A stretch of DNA of 64,000 nucleotides from an uncultured Ilumatobacter sp. (GCA_937905835.1 CALCXK010000102.1:34597-98596), one strand, 5' to 3'; positions 8,908 through 17,272 are shown, numbered from the stretch's first letter. The notes: generated by a model from the sequence alone, not told the origin. Numbers and translations: made by a program.

Positions 8908-9960
8908 ATGGCTGGCCGCCTGGTTGCCCTCGACCTTCCCGGCGGGCCTGACTTCGTCGCGGAACTGCAGCGCATCTGGGCGAACGGCGACGCTGCCTTC
9001 CCGGTTGACCAACGGTTTCCCGCGGGCGCCAAGCAACGGGTCTGCGTAGCGATGCGCGTCGGCGACGATGTCGAGCCTGGCGACGCGCTCGTGGTCGCCA
9101 GCAGCGGGTCGACCGGCAGTCCCAAAGGAGTGGTGCTCACGCATGACGCTGTGGCTGCCTCAGCCGAAGCGACGAGCATCCGTCTCGGAGTCGGTGCCGG
9201 CGATCACTGGCTGGCCTGTTTGCCGCTCTCGCACGTCGGCGGACTGTCGGTCGTCACTCGCGCCCTACACGCCGGCACGGCTCTGACAGTGCTCCCAGCA
9301 TTCGATGCCGCTGAGGTCGACGCCTCCGACGCGAATCTGGTCGCGCTCGTCGCCACGGCGCTCCCTCGCATCGACTCCACCAAGTTCCGGACCATCGTCC
9401 TCGGCGGGGCCCGGCCACCGGCGGATCGCCCGGCCAATGTCGTGGCGACCTACGGCTTGACTGAAACCGGGTCGGGAGTCGTCTACGACGGCATTCCACT
9501 CGATGGCGTCGAGGTTGACATCGGCGACGATCATGAGATCCGATTGCGCGGTCCAATGCTCACACGCGGCTACCGCACCGGCAATTCACCCATCACCGAC
9601 GACGGATGGCTGCACACCGGCGATCTCGGTGGCTGGACCGACGGCGGCCAACTGCACGTTGACGGCCGCAAGGGCGACCTGATCATCTGCGGCGGTGAGA
9701 ACGTCTGGCCCGAGGCCGTCGAGGCAATCGTCACGACACACCCCGATGTCGCTGATGTCATGGCCCGCGGTATCGACGACACCGAATGGGGGCAGATCGT
9801 CGAAGTTGTCGTCGTTCCTGTCGCCGGGCGAACGCCTGACCTGGAATCGATCCGGTCGCACGTCAAGGAAACTGCGCCGAGTTACCTGGCGCCAAAACGC
9901 CTCACACTGGTCGAATCACTCCCGCGCACCGCCCTCGGCAAACTTCGCCGAATCGTCTGA
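8908..9960 (+). CDS. menE: o-Succinylbenzoate-CoA ligase
   Basis: An AMP-forming acyl-CoA synthetase of 350 residues, a compact size typical of actinobacterial MenE. It activates o-succinylbenzoate with CoA. The AMP-binding P-loop reads ASSGSTGSPKGVVLTHDA (about residues 65-82). Later motifs are ATYGLTETGSG, the hinge region DGWLHTGDLGGW, and the catalytic-Lys segment PRTALGKLRRIV at the very end. It starts one base after the amidase stop and converges on the SDR gene. The menB and menC genes needed for neighbouring steps are not in the window. Confidence 0.88.
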   Translation: MAGRLVALDLPGGPDFVAELQRIWANGDAAFPVDQRFPAGAKQRVCVAMRVGDDVEPGDALVVASSGSTGSPKGVVLTHDAVAASAEATSIRLGVGAGDHWLACLPLSHVGGLSVVTRALHAGTALTVLPAFDAAEVDASDANLVALVATALPRIDSTKFRTIVLGGARPPADRPANVVATYGLTETGSGVVYDGIPLDGVEVDIGDDHEIRLRGPMLTRGYRTGNSPITDDGWLHTGDLGGWTDGGQLHVDGRKGDLIICGGENVWPEAVEAIVTTHPDVADVMARGIDDTEWGQIVEVVVVPVAGRTPDLESIRSHVKETAPSYLAPKRLTLVESLPRTALGKLRRIV

Positions 9961-9963
9961 GCG

Positions 9964-10713
9964 TCAGACTCCGGAGCTTGCGACGCCGGCGCCGCCATCG
10001 ATGACGTAGGTCTCGCCAGTGATCCAGCTCGCCATGTCGCTTGCGAGGAAGACGGCGAGGTTGGCGATGTCTTGTGGGTCGCCGAGCCGCTTGAGCGGCA
10101 GACGAGCAGCCAGGCTGTCGCCGAAGTTGTCGACGAGGTAGGCGGCGAAGTCGGTTTGCACGAGCCCAGGTGCAATGCCGACGACGCGGTTCGGACCGAT
10201 CTCGCTGGCGAGTTGGCGGGTGAGGTGAATCACTGCTGCCTTGGTCAGGTTGTAGACCCCGAGGCCGCCTTCGGCGCGAAGCCCGCCGACCGAGGCGATG
10301 TTGATGACAACGCCCGGCTTGTCCTTGAGTGCGTGTTCATATGCGGCTTGTGTCCAGAAGATAGGAGCATCCAAGTTCACCTGGAACGTCTTGTCGTAGC
10401 GGCCCTTGTCGACGTCCATCATCGGCCCGTAGAACGGGTTCGTCGCAGCGTTGTTGACGAGGATGTCGAGCCCGCCAAAGCGTTCGATCGTAGCGAGGAC
10501 AGCACGCTGACCCGCGTCGTCGTCACCAGCGTTGGCGGCGAACACATCGACGTCGCCGGTCATCTCGGCAGCAGCCGCCTCGAGGGCATCCTGCTTACGA
10601 CTGTTCAACATGACCTTTGCACCAGCAGCGGCCATCGAAGCCGCTATCGCCTTGCCGATACCACGTGAGGCTCCGGTGACGAGCGCGACTTTTCCATCCA
10701 GGGAGATCTCCAT
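9964..10713 (-). CDS. SDR-family oxidoreductase
   Basis: A 249-residue classical short-chain dehydrogenase/reductase. It has the NAD(P)-binding TGASRGIGKA near residues 14-23, the NNAA motif, and the catalytic Tyr and Lys in GVYNLTKAAV. The C-terminal GGAGVASSGV tail is ordinary. The substrate is unknown; the family includes 3-oxoacyl reductases and alcohol dehydrogenases. It lies 11 bases after ybeY on the same strand and is probably the last gene of phoH-ybeY-SDR. It converges on menE with a 3-base gap. Confidence 0.88.
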   Translation of the reverse strand: MEISLDGKVALVTGASRGIGKAIAASMAAAGAKVMLNSRKQDALEAAAAEMTGDVDVFAANAGDDDAGQRAVLATIERFGGLDILVNNAATNPFYGPMMDVDKGRYDKTFQVNLDAPIFWTQAAYEHALKDKPGVVINIASVGGLRAEGGLGVYNLTKAAVIHLTRQLASEIGPNRVVGIAPGLVQTDFAAYLVDNFGDSLAARLPLKRLGDPQDIANLAVFLASDMASWITGETYVIDGGAGVASSGV

Positions 10714-10724
10714 GGAGACGAAAC

Positions 10725-11267
10725 CTACTCCGATGCCTCGGCAACCTCATCATGATGAATCTGCTGGAACTCAACCGGAGCGGGCCCACCCCAGTGATGC
10801 GCGGTGAGGAGCGCTAGCTCGCGGGCGCGCATCGTCGCTGCTTCTGCAGGTTCGGCATGGTCATGCCCCAAGATATGTAACACGCCGTGAACGACAAGCA
10901 GCGCAATTTCGTCGTCATAGGTCCCGGCATGGTCAGCGAACTGCGCACCTGCGACTGCCGGTGAGAGCACGACGTCACCAAGCAGGGCCGGAATCACCTC
11001 ACCTTCGGGTGTCATCATCGATTCGTCGTCGAGCGGAAACGAGAGCACGTCGGTCGGACCAGTTTTGCCCATGTACTCGACATTGAGCTCAGCAATATCG
11101 TCGAGGTCGATGAACGTGAGCGTGAGTTCACCGCTCGCGCCTTCGGTCAGTAACGCCGCGTGAGCCAGCCGCTGCCAGCGCTCGACGTCGACGTTGCAGT
11201 CGGGAGAATCGTCCGCCGACCGCTCATCGGCCGCAACGACCGTGATGTCGTCAGCGCTCGACTTCAC
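10725..11267 (-). CDS. ybeY: Endoribonuclease YbeY (rRNA maturation)
   Basis: A zinc-dependent endoribonuclease needed for 16S rRNA 3'-end maturation and ribosome quality control. The metal site H-x3-H-x5-H is visible in HGVLHILGHDHAEPAE, and TGPTDVLSFPLDDE is the other family block. I chose GTG 11267, which has a GAAGG-like stretch just upstream and overlaps the end of phoH by 17 bases; GTG 11279 is an alternative. The longer ORF adds an atypical N-terminus. The phoH-ybeY order is standard in bacteria. Confidence 0.92.
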   Translation of the reverse strand: MKSSADDITVVAADERSADDSPDCNVDVERWQRLAHAALLTEGASGELTLTFIDLDDIAELNVEYMGKTGPTDVLSFPLDDESMMTPEGEVIPALLGDVVLSPAVAGAQFADHAGTYDDEIALLVVHGVLHILGHDHAEPAEAATMRARELALLTAHHWGGPAPVEFQQIHHDEVAEASE

Positions 11268-12273
11268 GCCGGCCTTCACGGATGGCTTCGGCTTCTTCGT
11301 CACGTCGTTCGTAGGCCCGCACGATGTCGGCAACGATCTTGTGGCGAACCACATCGGCGCTACCAAGCTTGACGAAGGCCAGGTTGTCGATTCCAGCCAA
11401 AGTCTGCTCGAGCGACAGGAGGCCGCTCTTGTTGCCAGCGATATCGACCTGGGTCACGTCGCCCGTGACGACGACACGCGAACCGAATCCGATACGTGTC
11501 AGAAACATTTTCATCTGTTCAGGTGTTGTGTTCTGCGCTTCATCAAGAATGATGAAACTGTTGTTCAAGGTTCTGCCGCGCATAAAAGCGAGCGGCGCGA
11601 CTTCGATGACCTGCTTCTCAATCAGACGCTGCACACCCTCCACGTCGAGCATGTCGTAGAGAGCGTCGTAGAGCGGCCGCAGGTATGGATCGATCTTCGC
11701 CATCAAATCGCCCGGCAGAAACCCCAGCCGCTCGCCGGCCTCGACCGCTGGGCGGGTCAAGATGATCCGCTCGACCTCTTTGGCCTGTAGTGCGCGCACC
11801 GCCATCGCCACGGCAAGCCACGATTTGCCGGTACCTGCCGGGCCGATGCCAAACGTAATGACGTTTTTCGCAATGGTGTCGACATACCGCTTCTGACCTG
11901 CTGTTTTCGGCTTGACCTGACGTCCTTTGGCGCTCCGGAGCACCTGCTGCGTCAAGATCTCGCTTGGCCGCTGATTGGACTTCACCATGGTAAAGACCCG
12001 GTCGAGCGTGTTGTCATCCAGCTGCTGACCGTTTTGGATCAGCGTGACGAGCTCTTCGAACAGCCGCGCCACATTCGTGACGTGAGATGTCTCCTCGCCG
12101 GACACCCGGACTTCGTTCCCACGGACGCGAATTGCGACGGAGGGGAATTCTTGCTCGACGCGCCTCAAAAACTGATCGCGCGGGCCGACGAGCGCTGTCA
12201 TCACGTGTTCGCCGGGCACGACGACCGTGACGTGAGAATCAGCGGAGGATCGCGTTGGTGCTCCTTGGGTCAT
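11251..12273 (-). CDS. phoH: PhoH-like ATPase
   Basis: A 340-residue cytoplasmic PhoH/YbeZ-type P-loop ATPase, thought to work with YbeY in RNA metabolism. Walker A is GPAGTGKSWLAVAMA and Walker B is SFIILDEAQNTTPEQMK. The N-terminal extension (about residues 1-100) matches the usual PhoH-like nucleic-acid-binding lead. The ATG at 12273 (MTQGAPTRSS) is preferred because it overlaps the stop of a small upstream ORF as ATGA. It runs into ybeY by a 17-base overlap. Confidence 0.93.
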   Translation of the reverse strand: MTQGAPTRSSADSHVTVVVPGEHVMTALVGPRDQFLRRVEQEFPSVAIRVRGNEVRVSGEETSHVTNVARLFEELVTLIQNGQQLDDNTLDRVFTMVKSNQRPSEILTQQVLRSAKGRQVKPKTAGQKRYVDTIAKNVITFGIGPAGTGKSWLAVAMAVRALQAKEVERIILTRPAVEAGERLGFLPGDLMAKIDPYLRPLYDALYDMLDVEGVQRLIEKQVIEVAPLAFMRGRTLNNSFIILDEAQNTTPEQMKMFLTRIGFGSRVVVTGDVTQVDIAGNKSGLLSLEQTLAGIDNLAFVKLGSADVVRHKIVADIVRAYERRDEEAEAIREGRREVER

Positions 12274-12386
12274 GCGGCGACGCGTCCGCCGTCCACCGCT
12301 ACCGGAAGGTACGAGACTTCGTACCACTGCCAGAACAAATCCAGTACAGCTAGATCCGTCACGTTCGATTGCTTCGTGGTGTACAT
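12270..12386 (-). CDS. 38-residue small ORF coupled to phoH
   Basis: A short ORF beginning MYTTKQSNVTDLAVLD and ending GGRVAA. Two features support translation. An AAAAGGGGGAG Shine-Dalgarno-like stretch lies about 4 bases before the ATG, much stronger than at most genes here. Its TGA stop overlaps the phoH start as ATGA. The LDLFWQWYEVSYLP centre is aromatic and could be a short amphipathic helix. It could be a genuine small protein, a coupling leader for phoH, or the true N-terminus region of a misjudged gene. I do not recognise a family. Confidence 0.55.
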   Translation of the reverse strand: MYTTKQSNVTDLAVLDLFWQWYEVSYLPVAVDGGRVAA

Positions 12387-12667
12387 CTCACTCCCCCTTT
12401 TGTCGACCCGTGGGCACGTTTCATGACGGTTGGCCAAGAAATTCCTACGGTATTGCCATGTAGTGACCGGCACCAGAACTTAGGCCTGTGCAACAGGCCA
12501 GAACGAAACATGCGGATCGAGAAATGAATGCCGCGGGTGCCAGAACGAACTACTTGGGTGTACGTCGCCGCCGGGCTGCTTGCTTTCTGTGCTCGGCGCT
12601 GGCGCTCGTTTTCGTCACCCGCTTTCTTCCTCCATCTGTCGTTGCCGCCCAACTCGACTCCAAACAA
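12387..12667. other. Gene-free stretch upstream of the phoH operon
   Basis: About 280 bases lie between the end of modC and the small ORF before phoH. No convincing gene is visible on either strand. It contains a 7-bp perfect hairpin (GGCCTGT/ACAGGCC at 12483-12499, 3-base loop) and two copies of CCAGAACGAA nearby. The hairpin lacks a T-run, so a terminator call is weak. The phoH operon promoter must lie in the part next to 12387. Confidence 0.45.
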
Positions 12668-13243
12668 TCAGGCCAGTTCGACCCGGACTGCGCCCATCGC
12701 TTGGACATCAGCGTCGTCGTGCGTGGCCAGTACACAGCGCGTTCCAGACGCGCCAAGGTGCTCCACGAGGCGCATCCGCATCGAACGGCGTGCAGCCACG
12801 TCAATCGCAACGAATGGCTCATCGAGTAGCAACAGATCAGGGCCAGCAGCAATTGCTCGCGCGAGACCGGCTCGCTGACGCTGCCCGCCGGACACTTCGT
12901 GCGGGCGGCGACGTGCAAGCTCGTGAATCTCGAACTCGGCCAACAGTTCTTCAGCGCGTTGGCGAGCCTCAACTCGGCTGACCCCGATAAAGCGAAGCGA
13001 CGAGGCGACATTGTCACGGAGCGACATGGCAGGGAACAGCGAAGTGCGCTGCGGGAGATAGCCGACACTCGATGGCGGGGGCCCAAGCCAGTCGACCGAA
13101 CTCGCCGGTTCGAGCCCAGCCAGGCAGCGCAGCAGGGTTGATTTCCCTGCCCCGTTCGGGCCAGTGAGTGCAACAATCGGAGCGTCCGGCAGCAGGGCAT
13201 CGAGGAGTAGGTCGCCGCGATCAAAGCGGACGTGCGTGGTCAT
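12668..13243 (-). CDS. modC: Molybdate ABC transporter ATP-binding protein
   Basis: A 191-residue ABC ATPase with Walker A GPNGAGKSTLLRC, Q-loop GYLPQRTSLFP, signature VSGGQRQRAGLARA and Walker B LLLLDEPF. It lacks the C-terminal MOP/TOBE molybdate-binding domain of long ModC proteins, so it is a short form of about half the usual 350 residues. The ATG at 13243 overlaps the modB stop as ATGA. It energises molybdate or tungstate import together with ModB and ModA. Confidence 0.85.
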   Translation of the reverse strand: MTTHVRFDRGDLLLDALLPDAPIVALTGPNGAGKSTLLRCLAGLEPASSVDWLGPPPSSVGYLPQRTSLFPAMSLRDNVASSLRFIGVSRVEARQRAEELLAEFEIHELARRRPHEVSGGQRQRAGLARAIAAGPDLLLLDEPFVAIDVAARRSMRMRLVEHLGASGTRCVLATHDDADVQAMGAVRVELA

Positions 13244-14037
13244 GACGACACGTCCGATCGGAAGATGCCGAACCAACGATCGCGCAGACCCACGAGGACT
13301 GCGACCGCCACGACCACCAGTACAGCGCTCAGCACCACGGCGTCGGCCGGGTCGCGTTCGAGGAGGTCGTACACAGCAAGTGGCAACGTTTGCGTCCGGC
13401 CCTCAAGGCTTCCGGCAAAGGTGACGGTGGCGCCGAACTCACCGAGCGCCCTGGCCCATGCCAGAACGGCTCCGGCCACCACCGCTGGCCCGACCGACGG
13501 CAGCGTCACTGAGACGAATGCACGGAACGGACTTGCGCCGTGAACAATCGCCACGTCGGAGTACTCGGCGTCCAATTGACGCAGCGCCGCCTCGACCGAC
13601 AACACGAAGAACGGGAGAGCGACGAAGGTCTGTGCTAACACGACACCCGCTGTTGTAAACGGCAGCTGCACCCCGACATCGGCCAGCCATTGACCAACGA
13701 TTCCCTGGCGACCAAACGCCAGCAGTAACGCCACACCTCCGACGACAGGCGGAAGCACGATCGGAAGCAGACACAACGCCCGCACGACCCGCGTCGTCGT
13801 CCCTCTCCCCGATGCGAGCGCCCACGCCAGCGGCAGGCCGAACACGACACACAGGGCTGTAGCGATCAACGAAGTGATGAGCGACAAGACGAGAGCTGAT
13901 GTGGCCGCATCGCTGCCCAATGCAGCGCCGAGGTTGCTCCAGGGGAGGCGCCAGAGCAGTGCAAGGAGCGGAACGCCCAAGAGCAGCGCCGGGATTGCCG
14001 CCATCGCAAACACCCACGCCGGTGGTCGACGATTCAT
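13240..14037 (-). CDS. modB: Molybdate ABC transporter permease
   Basis: A 265-residue inner-membrane permease of the ModB/CysT type with about six transmembrane helices. The cytoplasmic EAA-like loop is near VEAALRQLDAEYSDVAIVHG followed by a SPFRAFVSVTLP segment, which is the ModB pattern. It overlaps modC downstream and modA upstream by ATGA, so the three genes form one translationally coupled unit. Transport of molybdate rather than sulfate is inferred from the ModA neighbour. Confidence 0.9.
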   Translation of the reverse strand: MNRRPPAWVFAMAAIPALLLGVPLLALLWRLPWSNLGAALGSDAATSALVLSLITSLIATALCVVFGLPLAWALASGRGTTTRVVRALCLLPIVLPPVVGGVALLLAFGRQGIVGQWLADVGVQLPFTTAGVVLAQTFVALPFFVLSVEAALRQLDAEYSDVAIVHGASPFRAFVSVTLPSVGPAVVAGAVLAWARALGEFGATVTFAGSLEGRTQTLPLAVYDLLERDPADAVVLSAVLVVVAVAVLVGLRDRWFGIFRSDVSS

Positions 14038-14768
14038 GGTGATCCGAACCCTGCCTCGGCCAGGATCGCCACGGCAGCCGGTTCAGTAAGGACCTGGAGA
14101 ACTCGCAGTGCGTTGTCACGGCCACCCACGGCTGCAGCCTGGCTGATCACCTGCACGTTGTCGGCCTGGGCAATCGGCACGGCGCGCAGTTCGGGTGACG
14201 CCAAGGCGTCGGTCCGGTAGACAATCGCAGCGTCAGCTTCGCCCAACCGGACCTTGGTCAACGTTGCCCTGACGTTCGGTTCCCGGCTTGCTGCGTCGAC
14301 ATCGAGGTCGAGTCCGCCGAGCAACGCATCGGTGGCCGCCCCACACGGTGCTGACGATGCGCACAGCACGACGAGCACGCCACTCGATTCGAGGTCCCTG
14401 ACACTTTCGATGCCACGCCCGGCCGAAGTGTCGGCGACGACGACAATCAATTCGTTCGTGGCAATCGACACGATCGAGTCAACGAGATCAGCATCGCTGA
14501 TGCGTTGCATGGTCGCGTTGTCAGCCGTGATCACCACGGACGCCGGGGCACCCTGGCGAATCTGTTCCAAGAACGATCCTGACGATCCGAACGAAAACTC
14601 GATATCGAGCCCGAGTTCTTCCTCGAGCAGCGCTTCAAGTAACTCGGCAACATCGGTGTACGACGACGCTGCCAGAACGTCGACTGTTCCGCTGTCCGCT
14701 CCCCCGCATCCGGCTGCAATGAATGCGGCGGCCACCAGCAGAGATGTACTGGACGCCCGCCTGATCAC
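14034..14768 (-). CDS. modA: Molybdate-binding lipoprotein
   Basis: A 244-residue periplasmic-type solute-binding protein anchored as a lipoprotein. The N-terminal signal ends in the lipobox AAGC (about residues 18-21). Core ModA landmarks follow: VLAASSYTDVAELLEAL near the start, FSFGSSGSFLEQIRQGAPA, and EADAAIVYRTDAL. The start is GTG at 14768. It is the first gene of modABC. An imperfect inverted repeat lies 30-62 bases upstream and may be a molybdate-responsive operator. Confidence 0.9.
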   Translation of the reverse strand: MIRRASSTSLLVAAAFIAAGCGGADSGTVDVLAASSYTDVAELLEALLEEELGLDIEFSFGSSGSFLEQIRQGAPASVVITADNATMQRISDADLVDSIVSIATNELIVVVADTSAGRGIESVRDLESSGVLVVLCASSAPCGAATDALLGGLDLDVDAASREPNVRATLTKVRLGEADAAIVYRTDALASPELRAVPIAQADNVQVISQAAAVGGRDNALRVLQVLTEPAAVAILAEAGFGSP

Positions 14769-15085
14769 GGCGCCACTGTACTGATCTGCGGGTCAGCCCA
14801 TCGTCGCTGGCCGCTACGTTGCGGCGATGGCGGCACAACCGCCGGCTCGTAGTGCAGGGACTCTGATCTATCAATCCACACCTGGGCAGCCCGCGGCGAT
14901 CTCGATCCGGCGAGCAACACCTTCGAAATGGAGTGATCGCCCGAGTGAGGTCAAACCCAGGAGTTTCCTGAGCTCGACCGCTTTGAATGGTGCCCGCTTG
15001 ATGTGGCCGCGCGCCGGGTAACGACCGGTGTTCGAGGCGCTACAACGACCACATGTACCGACACAGCGTGAGAATTTGACAGTAT
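14769..15085. other. Intergenic stretch between modA and the lipoprotein gene
   Basis: About 317 bases without a convincing gene. It must hold the divergent promoters of modA and the LytR_C-like lipoprotein. A TTGACA hexamer occurs at about 15075-15080, too close to the lipoprotein start to serve it unless that start is misplaced. Minus-strand frames show short runs of plausible amino-acid composition (around 14871-15010), but I recognise no family there. Confidence 0.4.
14798..14830. promoter_or_regulatory. Inverted repeat upstream of modA
   Basis: CCATCGTCGC at 14798-14807 pairs with GCGGCGATGG at 14821-14830 (9 of 10 positions) across a 13-base spacer, 30-62 bases before the modA start. 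The ATCG/CGAT ends resemble the half-sites of ModE operators known from proteobacteria, but the central TATA-like part is absent. It could be a regulator site or chance in GC-rich DNA. Confidence 0.3.
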
Positions 15086-15961
15086 GTGAATGTGATAGCA
15101 CGCACCGTCCCCTTCGCCGTCGTCGGCTCATTGCTTTTGGTCGCATGCAGCGGCGGAAATAGTGACGGCACGTCGGCAACTTCGACGACTGTTCTCGCGG
15201 TCGAGGCGCCCGTGGCGACAGCGGCTCCGATCGTCACCGACCCGCCCGTGACCACCACGACTGTTCCGATGGTCTTCGATGGCGCCACCGTTGTTGTGGC
15301 CAACGGCAACATCGTCGGCGGTTCCGCCGGCCGCATGACCGATGCCCTCGGGCTCGCCGGCTTCACCACCGGAGCCGCTGTCAACGGCTCGCAAAAGGTC
15401 GAAGAGTCGGTCGTCTACTACACGGCCGCGGTCGGCGCTCAAGCCGTCGCCGAGACACTCGCTCTCACGCTCGGCGGTATCGGCGTCGAAGAGCTCCCTG
15501 ACGCAGTACCGACCGAAGACGGCACGCTCGTTGGCGGTCAGGTCCTTCTCCTACTCGGCAACAACGAGGCCGACAAGCCACTGAGCGAGCTCGCCGGAGG
15601 ATCGCCAGACAACGCCGCTGGCGACACAGCGGCAGGCGCCAGAGACGGCTCGACAATCGTGGTCGCCAATGCCAACACGATCAACGGCTCTGCGGGCCGA
15701 ATGAGCGGCTTTCTCGAAGCAGCAGGATTCACGGTCTTGACGCCAACCGACAGCGCTGTACGGGCAAGCGAATCTGTCGTGTATTACGCCAGCGACGCAG
15801 CCCGGGCCGATGCAGAAATACTCGCCACAACCCTTGGTGGCTTGATCGTTCTGTCACTTCCTAACGACATTCCGACCTCCACTGGATCGCTCGACGGTGA
15901 CATCCTCCTGGTGCTCGGGTCCAACGAAGCCGACAAGACCCTGGCCGAACTCGCCAGCTGA
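15086..15961 (+). CDS. Lipoprotein with two LytR_C-like repeats
   Basis: A 291-residue secreted lipoprotein. The signal peptide ends in the lipobox LLVACSGG (Cys near residue 21), followed by a Thr/Pro/Val-rich linker. Two similar domains of roughly 90 residues come next. The first starts FDGATVVVANGNIVGGSAGRM and the second GSTIVVANANTINGSAGRM; both end in LLLGNNEADK or LVLGSNEADK. This is the pattern of the LytR/CpsA/Psr C-terminal (LytR_C) domain, which is found at the end of cell-wall phosphotransferases but here stands alone in duplicate. It is probably on the outer face of the membrane; the role is unknown. Confidence 0.75.
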   Translation: MNVIARTVPFAVVGSLLLVACSGGNSDGTSATSTTVLAVEAPVATAAPIVTDPPVTTTTVPMVFDGATVVVANGNIVGGSAGRMTDALGLAGFTTGAAVNGSQKVEESVVYYTAAVGAQAVAETLALTLGGIGVEELPDAVPTEDGTLVGGQVLLLLGNNEADKPLSELAGGSPDNAAGDTAAGARDGSTIVVANANTINGSAGRMSGFLEAAGFTVLTPTDSAVRASESVVYYASDAARADAEILATTLGGLIVLSLPNDIPTSTGSLDGDILLVLGSNEADKTLAELAS

Positions 15962-16010
15962 GACCAGCTCGACAACGAACTGAGGCCATCAGATTTGCAA
16001 AACTCCGGAG

Positions 16011-16288
16011 ATGCGAATCTCCCAAGTTTCTGATCACGTCGGAGCACTTGTCGAAGACACCGACATCACACAGATCACCGACAGCGCGACCCGACTCTTC
16101 GTCGACGCCTGGGGTGAGCATGGCACACCGGCCGCAAGCTGCTCGACGTGAACGCGGCGGTCACGAAACAGGGCGTCGGGTGGGACAACCGGCCGACATG
16201 GCACTCGGCACTGAACGACTACCAGAGCCATCGGCGGCTGATGCATCGAATTGCACTCGCCGGTGAAGAACTCGGCGGCGCCACATGA
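16011..16288 (+). pseudogene. Small gene split by a frameshift
   Basis: Two coding-like pieces lie in adjacent frames. The first starts at ATG 16011 (MRISQVSDHVGALVEDTD onward) and reads to the TGA at 16149-16151. The second, in the frame one base back, reads from about 16118 (HTGRKLLDVNAAVTKQGV onward) to a TGA at 16286-16288 that overlaps the next gene's ATG as ATGA. Joined, they would give about 90 residues. The switch must fall between 16117 and 16149. A lost base, a sequencing error, or a second short gene starting at GTG 16148 are all possible. No family recognised. Confidence 0.45.
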
Positions 16289-17250
16289 CCAAGCGGGCCG
16301 CGCTGCAACTCGGGGTCCACCTCGGCCAGCAGAACGCTCCGATGGCTGACATGGCCTTGCTGTGGAAGCGCTTCGACGATGTCGTCGACTGGATCTCAGT
16401 CTGGGACCACCTGTACGAGGCACCGCCGAACGGCGGCAAGACGCCACACTTCGAGGCGGTCGCCACACTCGGCGCCCTCGCGGCGGTCACTTCGCAGGCA
16501 CGCATCGGCTGTCTGATGTTCTGCGCTCCGTTCCGCAACCCTGCCGTGCTCGCAAAGTCGTGTGTCGCTATCGACCACATCTCGGGTGGACGTTTCGAAC
16601 CCGGGTTCGGTGCCGGATGGCACGAGCCTGAGTTTCGTGCACACGGCTACGACTTCCCGTCGACCGGTGTGCGTTTTGACATGCTCACCGATGCCTTCGA
16701 GATCATCACGGGAATGCTCGGCCCAGCCGCAACCACGACACATCGAGGGGAGCACTTCAGCGTCGATGACGTCACGTGTGTGCCCGGCCCACTGAACGGT
16801 TCGATGCCGCTCTGGGCAGGCGGCCGTGGACCGAAGCGAACACCGGCGATCGCGGCCCGGTACTGCTCCGGGTGGAACGTGCCGTACGTCGATCCGGTCG
16901 AATACCGCCGCCTCAACCAACAGCTTGATGCCGCGTGCGAGGCGATCGGCCGTGACCCCGCCACACTCGAGCGCTCGATCAACCTGGCCTTTCACATGGG
17001 CGCAGATCGAGCATCAGCCGATACCGAATTGCAACGGATCATCGACCAGTGGGGCCCAGAGACCGCTGCACGAGTGACCGGCGGTGCGCTCACGGGCTTG
17101 GCGGACGACGTTCTCGAACGGATCGGTGCATATCGAGACGCCGGCGCCGATCTCGTGAACGTCGCACTCCGTCTCCCCGTCGACGACGACGCGCTGGAGA
17201 TGTATCTGACAGACGTTGTGCCGCAGGCCCGCACCGCCTGGCCGAGCTGA
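16285..17250 (+). CDS. LLM-class (probably F420-dependent) oxidoreductase
   Basis: A 321-residue luciferase-like TIM-barrel enzyme. Typical blocks are the N-terminal VDWISVWDHLY, the AAVTSQARIGCLM strand, NPAVLAKSCVAIDHISGGRFEPGFGAGW, and the C-terminal TGLADDVLERIGAYRDAGAD. In actinobacteria, proteins of this shape mostly use coenzyme F420, though FMN use cannot be excluded. The substrate is unknown. The ATG overlaps the stop of the upstream frameshifted small gene, so the pair was once translationally coupled. A hairpin follows the stop. Confidence 0.87.
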   Translation: MTKRAALQLGVHLGQQNAPMADMALLWKRFDDVVDWISVWDHLYEAPPNGGKTPHFEAVATLGALAAVTSQARIGCLMFCAPFRNPAVLAKSCVAIDHISGGRFEPGFGAGWHEPEFRAHGYDFPSTGVRFDMLTDAFEIITGMLGPAATTTHRGEHFSVDDVTCVPGPLNGSMPLWAGGRGPKRTPAIAARYCSGWNVPYVDPVEYRRLNQQLDAACEAIGRDPATLERSINLAFHMGADRASADTELQRIIDQWGPETAARVTGGALTGLADDVLERIGAYRDAGADLVNVALRLPVDDDALEMYLTDVVPQARTAWPS

Positions 17251-17272
17251 TCGCATCTCGCCCGAAAACTTA

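Noticed and set aside
8037..9179. Long minus-strand ORF (380 codons)
   Set aside because: It runs antisense through the amidase and menE, both with clear catalytic motifs. The composition is that of a mirrored GC-rich frame and there is no recognisable domain.
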